Shown: positions 9,965 to 20,286 of the stretch, one piece after another
Numbering within the stretch: the stretch's first letter is position 1
Layout: every line of letters begins with the position of its first letter
NCBI RefSeq assembly: GCF_900698905.1
Contig: NZ_LR217707.1
Coordinates: 186,001-250,000 of the forward strand
DNA from: Buchnera aphidicola (Cinara kochiana kochiana)
GTDB lineage: Bacteria > Pseudomonadota > Gammaproteobacteria > Enterobacterales > Enterobacteriaceae
Length of the DNA stretch: 64,000 nt
Direction of reading: 5' to 3'
Notes under the pieces: generated by a model
What the model was told of the DNA's origin: nothing
The model's input: the letters and a program-made list of their open reading frames with translations, nothing else
Database searches by the model: none
Made by a program: the position numbers and the translations under genes

Positions 9965-10645
9965 TTATTCTACCTCTAATCGAATTAATGCATTTTGAGC
10001 AGCATCTTGTTCGGCTTTTCTACGACTCGCTCCAATTCCAATTAATATTTCTGATAATCCATTTATTTTACAATAAATAGTAAAAATTTGATTATGTGCT
10101 GCACCATATATTTGTCCAATATTATATACGGGTAACGGAAAATGTTTTGATTGTAAAAATTCTTGTAATCTAGTTTTTGGATCTTTTTTTGTTCCAATAG
10201 GACTAATTTTTATAAAACGATTTTTATACCATTGTAATACTATTTTCTCTACAGTATATATATTGCTATCTAAAAATATACTAGCTATTACAGCTTCTAT
10301 TGCATTAGCTAATATCGATTCTCGTTTAAATCCTCCGCTTTTTTTTTCTCCATGTCCTAATTTAAGATAATTACCTAAAGAAAATTCAGATGCAATTTCA
10401 GCTAATGTATTACCTCGCACTAATGTTGCACGCATTCTACTCATTCCTCCTTCATTAACTTTAGGAAAATGATGATATAAAGCTTTTGCTATAACAAAAC
10501 TAAGGATCGAATCTCCTAAAAATTCTAATCGTTCATTATGCTGCGCGCTAGCACTTCTATGCGTTAAAGCATGTTTTAATAATGACACATTGGTAAATGT
10601 ATAACCAATAAATTGTTGTAATTTATTCATCACTATTGAATTCAT
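9965..10645 (-). CDS. rnc: Ribonuclease III
   Basis: Double-strand-specific endoribonuclease that cuts rRNA precursor stems and some mRNAs. From the ATG at 10645 the protein is 226 residues, the same as E. coli; the frame is open further upstream but the extra 24 residues have no counterpart in the family. The signature NERLEFLGD spans residues 37-45 with E38, E41 and D45, and E65 and E117 are present. Residue 114, an aspartate metal ligand in E. coli RNase III, is asparagine here (ILANAIEA). The C-terminal double-stranded-RNA-binding domain (about residues 155-226) is intact with [16 protein letters not shown]. It lies between lepB and era, as in E. coli. Confidence 0.96.
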   Translation of the reverse strand: MNSIVMNKLQQFIGYTFTNVSLLKHALTHRSASAQHNERLEFLGDSILSFVIAKALYHHFPKVNEGGMSRMRATLVRGNTLAEIASEFSLGNYLKLGHGEKKSGGFKRESILANAIEAVIASIFLDSNIYTVEKIVLQWYKNRFIKISPIGTKKDPKTRLQEFLQSKHFPLPVYNIGQIYGAAHNQIFTIYCKINGLSEILIGIGASRRKAEQDAAQNALIRLEVE

Positions 10646-10732
10646 ATAACACCGATTAAAAGATAAAATAATTAATGAATTTATTAATACGATTATATTA
10701 TTGTATTTTATGTACATAACTTATAAATAATT

Positions 10733-11629
10733 TTATGAAATTTTTTTAAAAACTCTATTAAATCGTATTATTTTTAACCAATTTTGGTTATTAAAATCTA
10801 TACTAAACCATATATATTTAGCTTTTCCTAAAATATTTTTTTTAGAAACTAAACCCCAATATCTGCTATCTGAACTTTTATCTCGATTATCCCCTACCAC
10901 AAAATATTTATTATCAGGAATAATCCATGTCCGTTTATTTTGATAATTAGATTGTTTATATAATGGATGTGAAAAATTTTTCATACCATGAGTAATTAAT
11001 GTATTATATATATTTTTTTTTAATTTTTCTTGATATCGCTCAATTTTTAATGAACGATATGTATTTATACAACGATTATAAAGATATTTCTTATTATTTT
11101 TAACATTATTTGATGATATATTTATATCATTTTTTTTTTGAGATAACGTTGTATATTTAATATTTTTTTTTGTTATAATACACATTTTTTTTTTAAAAGG
11201 ATCATAAATTACAATATCTCCCGGCATACCTATAATACGTTTAACATAATTGATAGTGTTGTCATAAGGCGGTTGAAATACAATAATATCATTTCTTTTA
11301 GGTTGATAGCTTTTTATTGTAAATTTTTTTTTATATGAATTATCTTTTATATAAGAAAATTTCTGTATAATGATATAATCACCAGTAAGTAATGTTGGAT
11401 TCATAGAATGATAAAAAATTTTAAACGGTTCATAAGCAAAAAATCTTATATTACAAATTAAAATCATAATAGGAAAAATATAATTCAATTGCTTTAATGC
11501 TTTATGATTATATAATTTATTTTTTTTTTTAAAAAAATTAATGTAAATATTATTAATATGATAATATATCCAAAAAAATCCTATTATTCCGGTTATTATA
11601 ATTAGCGCATATTGATTTAAAAATTCCAT
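10733..11629 (-). CDS. lepB: Signal peptidase I
   Basis: Inner-membrane serine protease that removes signal peptides from exported proteins. The protein has 298 residues (E. coli 324). Two N-terminal membrane segments lie at about residues 7-28 and 50-65. The Ser-Lys dyad is present: S75 in YHSMNPTLLTGD and K130 in YVKRIIGMPGD. The C-terminal box GDNRDKSSDSRYWGLV is intact. The insert at about residues 145-215 is lysine- and asparagine-rich and weakly conserved. It is translated just after lepA (24 bases) and precedes rnc by 87 bases. Confidence 0.96.
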   Translation of the reverse strand: MEFLNQYALIIITGIIGFFWIYYHINNIYINFFKKKNKLYNHKALKQLNYIFPIMILICNIRFFAYEPFKIFYHSMNPTLLTGDYIIIQKFSYIKDNSYKKKFTIKSYQPKRNDIIVFQPPYDNTINYVKRIIGMPGDIVIYDPFKKKMCIITKKNIKYTTLSQKKNDINISSNNVKNNKKYLYNRCINTYRSLKIERYQEKLKKNIYNTLITHGMKNFSHPLYKQSNYQNKRTWIIPDNKYFVVGDNRDKSSDSRYWGLVSKKNILGKAKYIWFSIDFNNQNWLKIIRFNRVFKKIS

Positions 11630-11653
11630 ATATAATCTTCTCGTATATTTTAT

Positions 11654-13444
11654 TTATTTAACTTGTAGGATTGAAAAAAATATTTCTTGAGGAATTTTTA
11701 CATTTCCTATTATTTTCATTCGTTTTTTTCCTTTTTTTTGTTTTTGTAATAATTTTTTTTTACGACTAATATCTCCTCCATAACATTTTGATAATACATT
11801 TTTTCTTAATTGCTTAATATTAGCTCTAGAAACAATATTATTTTCAATAGAAGCTTGAATAGGTACATTAAATTGATGTCTCGGTATTATTTTTTGAATC
11901 TTTTCTATTATATCTTTAGCAATACGAATAGAATTTTTCTTATGACATATGGATGATAGTGCATCTATTTTCATTGAATTAATTAAAATATCAATTTTAA
12001 CTAAATTACTTTTTTTAAATCCAATAAGATTATATTCTAATGAAGCATACCCGCTTGATATAGATTTTAGTTGATCAAAAAAATTAGAAATTACTTCAGA
12101 TAATGGAATTTCATACTGAATAATAGTTTTTTTATTATGATATATTAAATTTTTTTGTATTCCTCTTTTTTTAATGCATAAATTTATAATTTCTCCAATA
12201 TATTTAGTAGGAGTTAGAATATTACAAAATGTTATCGGTTCTCTAATTTCAGAAATATAATGAGTATTAGGGAATTTTGCTGGATTATCTAAATAAACTT
12301 TTTTTTTATTTTTTATTAGTATTACTTCATAAATAACTGAAGGTGCTGTAATAATTATTTTTATATTATATTCTCTTTCTAAACGTGACTGAACAATTTC
12401 CATATGTAACATTCCTAGAAATCCACATCTAAAACCAAAACCTAATGCTTGTGAATTTTCAGGCTCATAAAACAAAGAAGAATCATTTAATTGAAGTTTA
12501 TACAAAGCTTCTTTAAATCGATTGTATTGATTATTTTTAACGGGAAATAAACCAGCATATATTTTTGGTTTAATTTTTTTAAACCCTAATAATAATTTAG
12601 TAGTAGGGTTAACAAAAGAAGTAATGGTTTCACCTACCAGTATAGAACGAATATTTTTAATTCCGCAGATTATCCATCCCACTTCACCGGAATATAAAAT
12701 AGATTTTGAAATTCGTTTAGGTGTAAAAATACCCATTTGATCAACTTGATATACTTCTTTAGTTCTCATAATTAAGATTTTATCTTTAACTTTTATAAAA
12801 CCATTTTTTACACGTATCAGGGATACTACACCTAAATATTTATCAAACCAAGAATCAATAACTAAAGCCTGTAATGAATTAGAATAATTTCCTATCGGGG
12901 CTGGTATTACTGTTATTATTTTTTCTAATAAATCTGATATTCCGGCACCTGTTTTTGCGGAACACAAAACAATATTTTTTGTAGAAATACCGATAATATT
13001 CTGTATATCTCTACATACTTGGTCAGGTCTAGCATTAGGTAAATCAATTTTATTTAAAATAGGTAAAATAGATAATTTCATTTTTAAAGCACTATGACAA
13101 TTAGCTATAGTTTGTGCTTGAACACCTTGGGCTGCATCTACTATCAATAAAGCACCTTCACATGCTGATAATGCACGTGAAACTTCATATGCAAAATTAA
13201 CATGGCCTGGTGTATCAATAAAGTTTAAGCAAAAATTTTTTCCTATCTTAGATTTATAGTTAATAGTAACACTTTGCGCTTTAATAGTAATACCTCGTTC
13301 TCGTTCTAATTCCATAGTATCCAAAACTTGTTCTGACATCTCTCTTGCGGAAAGACCCCCACATGTTTGTATTAATCGATCAGATAGAGTTGATTTACCG
13401 TGGTCTATATGAGCAATAATAGAAAAATTTCTTATATATTTCAT
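11654..13444 (-). CDS. lepA: LepA/EF4, translational GTPase
   Basis: EF-G-like GTPase implicated in translation initiation, 30S maturation and back-translocation. The protein has 596 residues (E. coli 599). The P-loop AHIDHGKST lies at residues 11-19, the effector segment GITIKAQ follows, DTPGH is at 77-81 and NKID at 131-134. The LepA-specific C-terminal domain ends with a lysine-rich [16 protein letters not shown] tail, as in the family. It is the first gene of the minus-strand group lepA-lepB-rnc-era-acpS, so the promoter should lie in 13445-13774. Confidence 0.97.
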   Translation of the reverse strand: MKYIRNFSIIAHIDHGKSTLSDRLIQTCGGLSAREMSEQVLDTMELERERGITIKAQSVTINYKSKIGKNFCLNFIDTPGHVNFAYEVSRALSACEGALLIVDAAQGVQAQTIANCHSALKMKLSILPILNKIDLPNARPDQVCRDIQNIIGISTKNIVLCSAKTGAGISDLLEKIITVIPAPIGNYSNSLQALVIDSWFDKYLGVVSLIRVKNGFIKVKDKILIMRTKEVYQVDQMGIFTPKRISKSILYSGEVGWIICGIKNIRSILVGETITSFVNPTTKLLLGFKKIKPKIYAGLFPVKNNQYNRFKEALYKLQLNDSSLFYEPENSQALGFGFRCGFLGMLHMEIVQSRLEREYNIKIIITAPSVIYEVILIKNKKKVYLDNPAKFPNTHYISEIREPITFCNILTPTKYIGEIINLCIKKRGIQKNLIYHNKKTIIQYEIPLSEVISNFFDQLKSISSGYASLEYNLIGFKKSNLVKIDILINSMKIDALSSICHKKNSIRIAKDIIEKIQKIIPRHQFNVPIQASIENNIVSRANIKQLRKNVLSKCYGGDISRKKKLLQKQKKGKKRMKIIGNVKIPQEIFFSILQVK

Positions 13445-13576
13445 AATATAACTAATACACCATTTTTATTTATAATTTATTTTATATAAATTTTATTTAT
13501 ATAATAATTTATATTATTATTTAAAGTATTCTTAATAAAAATATTATATATATCATATATAATAAATAAAAAAAAT

Positions 13577-13627
13577 ATAAATATGATATATATCATATTT
13601 ATTATATATGATATATATCATATATAA
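13577..13627. repeat. Two adjacent 26-base perfect palindromes between lepA and mnmA
   Basis: Positions 13577-13602 and 13602-13627 are each perfect palindromes built around the same core ATGATATATATCAT. A third partial copy (ATATATCATATAT) lies just upstream near 13550. They fall in the 330-base gap between the divergent starts of lepA and mnmA, which otherwise holds nothing recognisable. They could be binding sites, cruciform-forming DNA or low-complexity drift; the repeated, symmetric core is the reason to list them. Confidence 0.6.
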
Positions 13628-13774
13628 CTATTTAATAATTATTTTATTGAAAATATATTTTGTATGTAAAATAAATTATAAAATTATTAATAAATTATTT
13701 TATAAAGTTATATAATTATATATAAAAATTATTTTATTTAAATTAAATTAATATAATGCGGTGTTAATAGTAGA

Positions 13775-14878
13775 ATGAAAAAAAAAAAAGTTATTTTAGC
13801 TATGTCAGGAGGAGTAGATTCTTCAGTTTCAGCATGGTTATTATTAAAAAAAAGATATCATGTAGAAGGTTTGTTTATGAAAAATTGGGATGAAGATGAT
13901 TCTAAAAATTATTGTTCTGCTAAGATAGATTTCAATGATGCAAAATTAGTATGTAAACAATTAGGTATTTTATTGCATACTATTAATTTTTCAACAGAGT
14001 ATTGGGAAAAAGTATTTAAAAATTTTATTATAGAATATAAACAAGGACGTACTCCTAATCCAGATATTTTATGTAATAAAATTATAAAATTTAATATTTG
14101 TTTAAATTTTGCCTTACAATATTTACAAGCAAATTATTTTGCAACAGGTCATTATGCTAAAATTAAAAAAAAAAAAAATAAGTATTATTTGTATAGATCT
14201 ATAGACTTAAACAAGGATCAAAGTTATTTTTTATATACTTTAAAATCAAAAATTTTATCAAAAATAATTTTTCCGTTAGCTAATATAACAAAAACGCAAA
14301 CACGTAAAATAGCAAAAAAAATAAAATTATGTGTATATAAAAAAAAAGATTCAACTGGTATTTGCTTTGTTCAACCAAAAAAATTTAATTTATTTTTAAA
14401 CCAATATATTCCGTATAAAGTAGGAAAAATATTAACTATGTCGGGAGAATTATTGGGATTACATTACGGATATGAATATTACACTATTGGTCAAAGAAAA
14501 GGATTAAAAATTGGTGGAAAAAAAAATAAAAATATGTATCCTTGGTATGTAGTTAAAAAAAATATTAAATTAAATATTATTTTAGTTGTACAAGGATCTA
14601 AAAATCCATATTTATTATCATATGGTTTTTTAATAAAAAAAATTCATTGGATTAACGGTATATTGAACATTTTAAAATTTAAATGTTTAGTACAAATTCG
14701 ACATCAACATAAACCAATAATGTGTTGTATAATTTTTAAAAATAAATTTGATTACATTCAAGTATTATTTAATAAACCAGTAGAGTGTGTTACACCTGGA
14801 CAATCTGCAGTATTTTATCAGCATGATCAATGTATAGGAGGTTCTATTATATATAAAAATATACCGTACTTACCGTAA
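13775..14878 (+). CDS. mnmA: tRNA 2-thiouridylase
   Basis: Installs the 2-thio group of mnm5s2U at the wobble position of tRNA-Lys, -Glu and -Gln, using sulfur relayed through the Tus proteins. The protein has 367 residues (E. coli 368). The PP-loop [13 protein letters not shown] lies at about residues 9-21, and the catalytic cysteines are C100 (NPDILCN) and C197 (STGICF). The gene stands alone; hflD and purB, its E. coli neighbours, are absent. Two long A tracts are in frame: A12 directly after the start codon (13778-13789) and A13 at 14165-14177. These are places where polymerase slippage could alter the product. Confidence 0.96.
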   Translation: MKKKKVILAMSGGVDSSVSAWLLLKKRYHVEGLFMKNWDEDDSKNYCSAKIDFNDAKLVCKQLGILLHTINFSTEYWEKVFKNFIIEYKQGRTPNPDILCNKIIKFNICLNFALQYLQANYFATGHYAKIKKKKNKYYLYRSIDLNKDQSYFLYTLKSKILSKIIFPLANITKTQTRKIAKKIKLCVYKKKDSTGICFVQPKKFNLFLNQYIPYKVGKILTMSGELLGLHYGYEYYTIGQRKGLKIGGKKNKNMYPWYVVKKNIKLNIILVVQGSKNPYLLSYGFLIKKIHWINGILNILKFKCLVQIRHQHKPIMCCIIFKNKFDYIQVLFNKPVECVTPGQSAVFYQHDQCIGGSIIYKNIPYLP

Positions 14879-15039
14879 TTAATCATATCTATTTTTTAAT
14901 ATAAAATACTATTTAATTAAATATATAATATAATTAATTATAGATATATTAATTATATATATTTATACTAAATATATGTAAATACAAATACATATAAAAT
15001 ATAAAAATGATAATTATCATATAGGTATACAATATAAAG

Positions 15040-15801
15040 ATGACTTTTTTAAAAAATAAAAATATTTTGATATTTGGAGTTAAAAATCATTTTTCAATTG
15101 CATGGGGCATTGCTATGTCTATGTATAAACAAAAAGCTAAATTAGCTTTTGTTTATCATAATGTAAAATCTAAAAAAAATATAATATTATTAGCTGAAAA
15201 AGTTCAATCTAATATTGTTTTAGAATGTGATGTTACTTCAGATAATTCGATAATTCAATTATTTAAGAGTTTATCTAAAATATGGAAAAAATTAGACGGA
15301 ATAGTACATTCAATTGCATATGTAGAAAAATTTCAATTAAATAAAAATTATATCAAAGTAGTTAATCGTAAAAATTTTTTACATGCACATGAAGTTAATT
15401 CATTTAGTCTAGTAGCCATAGCACAAGCAGCTAAAAAATTTCTTAATAATAAATCAGCTATTATAACATTATCATATATAGGAGCTGTAAAATACGTTCC
15501 TTATTATAATATAATGGGTATTTCAAAAGCATCTTTAGAAGCTAATGTAAGATACTTAGCTGCTTCTATAGGAAAAAATATACGTGTTAATGCAATTTCA
15601 GCTGGACCGATTAAAACAACGGCTTCTTATGGAATAAGAAATTTTCATAAAATTATAACTGTCAGTAAAGATAATTCTTTATTACATAAAAATATAACTA
15701 TTCAAGAAATTGGAGATGTTGCAGCATTTTTATGTTCTGATTTATCTCGCGGTATTACCGGACAAATTATATATGTAGATACTGGTAACAATATTGTTTA
15801 A
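15040..15801 (+). CDS. fabI: Enoyl-[acyl carrier protein] reductase (NADH)
   Basis: Catalyses the last step of each fatty acid elongation cycle, NADH-dependent reduction of trans-2-enoyl-ACP. The protein has 253 residues (E. coli 262). It is a short-chain dehydrogenase: a nucleotide-binding N-terminus (ILIFGVKNHFSIAWGIA), then Y146 in LSYIGA, Y156 and K163 in PYYNIMGISKASLEANVRY, keeping E. coli numbering. NAISAGPIKT and CSDLSRGITGQIIYVD follow. The C-terminus is about 10 residues shorter than in E. coli. Only a weak AGGT lies upstream of the start. Confidence 0.96.
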   Translation: MTFLKNKNILIFGVKNHFSIAWGIAMSMYKQKAKLAFVYHNVKSKKNIILLAEKVQSNIVLECDVTSDNSIIQLFKSLSKIWKKLDGIVHSIAYVEKFQLNKNYIKVVNRKNFLHAHEVNSFSLVAIAQAAKKFLNNKSAIITLSYIGAVKYVPYYNIMGISKASLEANVRYLAASIGKNIRVNAISAGPIKTTASYGIRNFHKIITVSKDNSLLHKNITIQEIGDVAAFLCSDLSRGITGQIIYVDTGNNIV

Positions 15802-15920
15802 TAATACACTGTATATTATTAATTTTTTATTTATTTAATTTTAATAAAATATATTGTCATATGAATATTGATTTAATTCCATTTTTTTAAATAATAATAA
15901 AATTATTAGGTTACAATATT

Positions 15921-17870
15921 ATGTTTCAAAATAATCCTATACTAATACAATTAAAAAATAAGTTACAAAAAAAGAAATTTAAAGTAGAAGGAATTGTAAA
16001 GAGTACTGCAAAAGGTTTTGGTTTTTTAGAAGTTGATTTTCAAACAACATATTTTATTCCTCCTCAAAATATGAAAAAAGTTATTCATGGAGATAAAATT
16101 ATAGGATTGATTGAGATAAATAATAACAAAGAAATTATATTTCCTAAAAAATTAATAGAACCGTTTTTAAAGAAATTTATAGGATCAATATATAAAAAAA
16201 ATAATTGTATTTGCATACAACCAATATATCCGTATGTACGTAATGTATATTTTTATAAATATAAAACTTCTATTATAAGATCTTGGCAAGACGGTGACTG
16301 GATAGTAGCAGAATTAACACAACATAGTTTACGCGATAATAACGATTTTAGTGTTGATATACTAGAATTTATTTCTGAAAAAGATAATCCGTTATCACCA
16401 TGGCATGTAATTTTATCACGATATAATTTAGAAAAAAAATCACCAATGATGAATTTTTTAAATGTATCGCCTGATAATATTTCTAGTGATAATCGTATTG
16501 ATTTAACGTGTTTGGATTTTATTACAATTGATAATTGCTATACTAAAGATATAGATGATGCTCTTTTCGTAGAAGAAATTGGTACAAATAAATTAGCTCT
16601 TACAGTAGCTATTGCAGATCCTACTGAATATATACCAATAAACACTGAAATAGATAATATAGCTAAAAAACGTATTTTTACAAATTATCTACCAGGATTA
16701 AATATATCTATGTTACCTAAAAAATTGTCTGAAGATATTTGTTCTTTAAAACCGTATGTAAAAAGACCAGTATTAGCGTGTCGAATAATAATTGACAATG
16801 ATGGTTCTATTATTATGCAAAAAACAAAATTTTTTTTAGCATGGATTAAATCTCGGGGTAAATTATCATATGATAACGTATCTGATTGGCTAGAACAATT
16901 AGGTAATTGGAAACCATATAATAATAATATTGAAAAACAGATACTTTTATTAAAAAAAATATATAAAATTCGAAATTTTTGGAGAAAAAAAAATGCCTTG
17001 ATATTTAAAGATCGTCCGGAATATCGTTTCCATCTATCTAAAAAATGGGAAATATTAAATATTTCAATAGAAAATAGAAGAATAGCTCATAAAATAATTG
17101 AAGAATCTATGATTTCAGCTAATATTTGTGCTGCTGATTTTCTAGACAAAAAATTAGGATTTGGTTTATATCATACCCATATTGGATTTGATTCTTGTAA
17201 TGCAAAAAATGCTGTTAAATTTTTAAAAAAATATAATATTTTTTATACTTCAGAAGAAATTATGACTTTATCAGGATTTTGTCGATTAAAAAGATCATTA
17301 GATAAATTATCTAATGAATATGTGAATTACAGAATACGTAAGTTCCAGTCTTTTGGAGAAATTAGTTTATTTTCTAAACCTCATTTTTCTTTAGGTCTTA
17401 CTTCTTATGCAACTTGGACATCTCCGATCAGAAAATATAGCGATATGATAAATCATCGATTAATTAAGTCGATAATCAATAAGTGTAGTAACATAACACC
17501 TCCTGATAATATTTTGTTATCTCATATTCATGATCGTAAAAGAAAAAATAGAATGGCCGTTAGAGATATAGAAGAATGGTTATATATGAAATTTTTTTGT
17601 TCAATAAAAAATGATAATAAACATTATCTAGCAGATATTGTTGATATATCTAGAGGGGGAATACATGCTCGTTTAATAAATACTGGAGCTTTTATATTTA
17701 TTCCTTCTTCATATATACATAATATTCGTAGTGAAATAATATGTCATCCAGAATATGGAGTAATATACATAAACAATAAAATTCATCATCAAGTGTCAGA
17801 TAGTATTATTGTACGTTTATTATTTATCAATAATGATACTAAAAAAATTATTGCATCGTTAGTTAACTAG
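15921..17870 (+). CDS. rnb: Exoribonuclease II
   Basis: Processive 3'-5' exoribonuclease that degrades single-stranded mRNA. The protein has 649 residues (E. coli 644). Two N-terminal cold-shock (OB) domains precede the RNB catalytic domain, with the four metal-binding aspartates D204, D210, D212 and D213 in TIDNCYTKDIDDALF. TSYATWTSPIRKYSDMINHR is the conserved RNA-clamping segment, and a C-terminal S1 domain ends the protein. It follows fabI; the two genes are also close in E. coli. A TTAGGT ribosome binding site lies before the ATG. Confidence 0.96.
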   Translation: MFQNNPILIQLKNKLQKKKFKVEGIVKSTAKGFGFLEVDFQTTYFIPPQNMKKVIHGDKIIGLIEINNNKEIIFPKKLIEPFLKKFIGSIYKKNNCICIQPIYPYVRNVYFYKYKTSIIRSWQDGDWIVAELTQHSLRDNNDFSVDILEFISEKDNPLSPWHVILSRYNLEKKSPMMNFLNVSPDNISSDNRIDLTCLDFITIDNCYTKDIDDALFVEEIGTNKLALTVAIADPTEYIPINTEIDNIAKKRIFTNYLPGLNISMLPKKLSEDICSLKPYVKRPVLACRIIIDNDGSIIMQKTKFFLAWIKSRGKLSYDNVSDWLEQLGNWKPYNNNIEKQILLLKKIYKIRNFWRKKNALIFKDRPEYRFHLSKKWEILNISIENRRIAHKIIEESMISANICAADFLDKKLGFGLYHTHIGFDSCNAKNAVKFLKKYNIFYTSEEIMTLSGFCRLKRSLDKLSNEYVNYRIRKFQSFGEISLFSKPHFSLGLTSYATWTSPIRKYSDMINHRLIKSIINKCSNITPPDNILLSHIHDRKRKNRMAVRDIEEWLYMKFFCSIKNDNKHYLADIVDISRGGIHARLINTGAFIFIPSSYIHNIRSEIICHPEYGVIYINNKIHHQVSDSIIVRLLFINNDTKKIIASLVN

Positions 17871-18454
17871 AAATTATTGATATTATCGTAATAATACTAA
17901 TATAATTTATATTATTAAACAATAGTAATTAATATTACTATATTTTTATAATTATTAAAATAATAAATAATAATATCAAAAATAATATAAAAATTTTTAA
18001 ATAAAATAATTTAATTATTAAGATTTACCTAACTAATAAATATTATTTTTGTAATAACACAGTATTTATATAAAAATTATTATATAAATTAAATTATGTT
18101 TATCACAATATATAGTCAAAATAAATCTATACAGATATAATCAATATATCGTTTATATTTACATTGAAGTATTATCTATAATAAAGTAAATATGAATATT
18201 TATGAATATATGTATATATCTTATATTTATAAATTTTATTTATATAATATAGTTTTGTTTTAAATAATTTTAAATTTATTGAATTAATAAAATATTTTTA
18301 TTAGTAATTTACTATTACTGTGTAGTAGTATTTTATTAAAAATGATTATTATTAATAATATTATTTTAATGAAAAATTATATTGTATAAAAAATAGAACA
18401 ATAATAAATATTATTAAAAATATTTATTATTTTAAAAAAATTTTTAACAAAAAA
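17871..18454. other. Gene-free region between rnb and lipB
   Basis: This 584-base stretch is almost all A/T. It holds a short hairpin with a T run behind rnb (17922-17947, listed separately). I see no start-to-stop frame of useful length, no tRNA and no recognisable gene relic. Its length suggests that one or more genes were lost here. Confidence 0.6.
17922..17947 (+). terminator. Possible rho-independent terminator of rnb
   Basis: ATAGTAAT (17922-17929) pairs with ATTACTAT (17934-17941) across a TAAT loop and is followed by ATTTTT. The stem has only one G-C pair, so the call rests mainly on its place 50 bases behind the rnb stop. Confidence 0.35.
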
Positions 18455-19078
18455 ATGAACATTTTTATACGATATTTAAAATTATGTAATTGGCTTGATA
18501 TAGAAGAAAAAATGCATAAATTCACAAAAAATAGAAATCAAGATACTGTTGATGAATTATGGTTTGCAGAACATTATCCTGTTTTTACATATGGTATTTC
18601 TGAAAAAAAATATAAAAAACCTTATATTAACGGAATACCAGTATTCCATTCGATTAGAGGAGGAAAAATTACATATCATGGTCCCGGGCAATTAATTATA
18701 TATTTTTTAATAAATTTACAAAGAAAAAAAATTCAATTTTATAAATTAGTACAAAATATTGAAATAGTAATTGTTAAACTATTAAAAGATTTAAATATAC
18801 CTTCACATATAAATAAAAAATGGCCCGGAGTATATGTTAAAGAAAAAAAAATTTGTTCATTAGGTTTTCGTATTATAAAAGGATGCTCATTACATGGTTT
18901 ATCTTTAAACGTAAACATGAATTTAACACCATTTAAATATATCAATCCTTGCGGAAATAAGAATGTTACAATGACACAAATAAAAAATTTTCATCCAAAT
19001 ATTACGATACCAGAAATACAAAATATTTTTATAAAAAATTTTTGTATTTTTTTTAATTATCTAATAATTGAAAATTAA
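18455..19078 (+). CDS. lipB: Octanoyl-[ACP]:protein N-octanoyltransferase
   Basis: Transfers octanoate from acyl carrier protein to the lipoyl domains of 2-oxoacid dehydrogenase E2 subunits, the first step of lipoate formation. The protein has 207 residues (E. coli 213). The family signature RGGKITYHGPGQLIIY spans residues 68-83. The catalytic pair is present: K132 in EKKICSLG and C166 in INPCG. It lies just before lipA, which completes the pathway, and its substrate SucB is encoded at 45390-46598. Confidence 0.96.
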   Translation: MNIFIRYLKLCNWLDIEEKMHKFTKNRNQDTVDELWFAEHYPVFTYGISEKKYKKPYINGIPVFHSIRGGKITYHGPGQLIIYFLINLQRKKIQFYKLVQNIEIVIVKLLKDLNIPSHINKKWPGVYVKEKKICSLGFRIIKGCSLHGLSLNVNMNLTPFKYINPCGNKNVTMTQIKNFHPNITIPEIQNIFIKNFCIFFNYLIIEN

Positions 19079-19139
19079 TAAATAAAACCTAATTGATTTA
19101 TTCGTAATGAATAACATAAAAATTTATAGAAGAATTAAT

Positions 19140-20093
19140 ATGTTTCGCAAAAATAAAATAAATATTTCTTATAAAGATAAAAAAGATACATATTTGATAT
19201 CTAATATTTTACCTTCAAATACTACATCATCAATTTTAAAAAAACCAAAATGGTTAAAAGTAAAATTACCCTCTAATACAAATAAAATTAATAACATTAA
19301 AAATATATTAAAACACCATAATCTCCATTCTGTATGTGAAGAAGCTCACTGTCCAAATTTATCAGAATGTTTTAATAAAGGAACCGCAACATTTATGATA
19401 TTAGGATCTATATGTACGCGCAAATGTCCATTTTGTGCTGTACAAAAAGGTAGACCTAAAATTATAGATATTAATGAACCTAAAAAAATATTTAACGTTT
19501 CTGTGAAGTTAAATTTAAAATACGTAGTTTTGACATCAGTATCTAGAGATGATTTAAAAGATGGAGGCGCTAATCATTTTTCTAATTGTATACGTGAAAT
19601 TAGAAAAACAAAAAATATTAAAATAGAAATTTTAGTGCCTGATTTTCGCGGAAAAGAACAAATAGCATTAAATATAATTAATCAATATCCGCCCGATGTT
19701 TTCAATCATAATATCGAAAATGTTCCCAGATTATATTCTTCAGTTCGACCAGGAGCAAGTTATATTAATTCTTTAAATTTATTGAATCAATTTAAAAAAA
19801 TGTGTCCAAAAATACCCACAAAATCAGGGATAATGTTGGGATTAGGTGAAAAAAAACAAGAAGTTATATCTGTATTAAAAGATTTAAAAAAAGTAGGTGT
19901 TTCTATTGTTACTATTGGTCAATATATGCAGCCTAGTAAATATCATTTATCTGTTAAAAAATATATTACACCTCAAGAATTTACAAATTTTAAACATGCT
20001 GCATTATCTATAGGATTTTCTAAAGTATTTTGCGGTCCTTTAGTTAGATCTTCTTATCATGCAGATAAACAATATGAATCATATAAAATATGA
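19140..20093 (+). CDS. lipA: Lipoyl synthase
   Basis: Radical SAM enzyme inserting two sulfur atoms into the octanoyl group on E2 domains. From the ATG at 19140 it has 317 residues (E. coli 321). That start is preferred over the in-frame ATG at 19107 because AGAAGA lies six bases before it and the N-terminus then matches the family length. Both iron-sulfur clusters are present: the auxiliary cluster C66-x4-C71-x5-C77 (CEEAHCPNLSEC) and the radical SAM cluster C92-x3-C96-x2-C99 (CTRKCPFC). The C-terminal RSSYHAD motif carries the serine that ligates the auxiliary cluster. A terminator hairpin follows at 20229. Confidence 0.96.
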   Translation: MFRKNKINISYKDKKDTYLISNILPSNTTSSILKKPKWLKVKLPSNTNKINNIKNILKHHNLHSVCEEAHCPNLSECFNKGTATFMILGSICTRKCPFCAVQKGRPKIIDINEPKKIFNVSVKLNLKYVVLTSVSRDDLKDGGANHFSNCIREIRKTKNIKIEILVPDFRGKEQIALNIINQYPPDVFNHNIENVPRLYSSVRPGASYINSLNLLNQFKKMCPKIPTKSGIMLGLGEKKQEVISVLKDLKKVGVSIVTIGQYMQPSKYHLSVKKYITPQEFTNFKHAALSIGFSKVFCGPLVRSSYHADKQYESYKI

Positions 20094-20228
20094 TATTTAT
20101 CGAATATTAATAAATTATTATATATTTATATATATATAAATCATTTATTATTTTTAATATAAATATATTTTTATTAAAAATATATTTGTACTTAATATAC
20201 ATGAAGTATTTTTAAAAATATGTACATG

Positions 20229-20272
20229 AACACCAAAAAAAAATTAATTTATTTTTTTATTGGTGTTTTTTA
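20229..20272 (+). terminator. Rho-independent terminator between lipA and sppA
   Basis: AACACCAA (20229-20236) pairs with TTGGTGTT (20260-20267). Inside lie a further A7/T7 pairing after one mismatch and an AT loop, and a T run follows on the plus strand. It ends lipA transcription; sppA comes from the other strand, 15 bases further on, so the same hairpin may serve both. Confidence 0.7.
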
Positions 20273-20286
20273 TAAAAATTTTTCTA

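Noticed and set aside
15007..15020. Palindrome ATGATAATTATCAT before fabI, resembling half of a Fur box
   Set aside because: A 14-base AT palindrome is common in this composition, it lacks the full 19-base Fur site, and fabI is not an expected Fur target.
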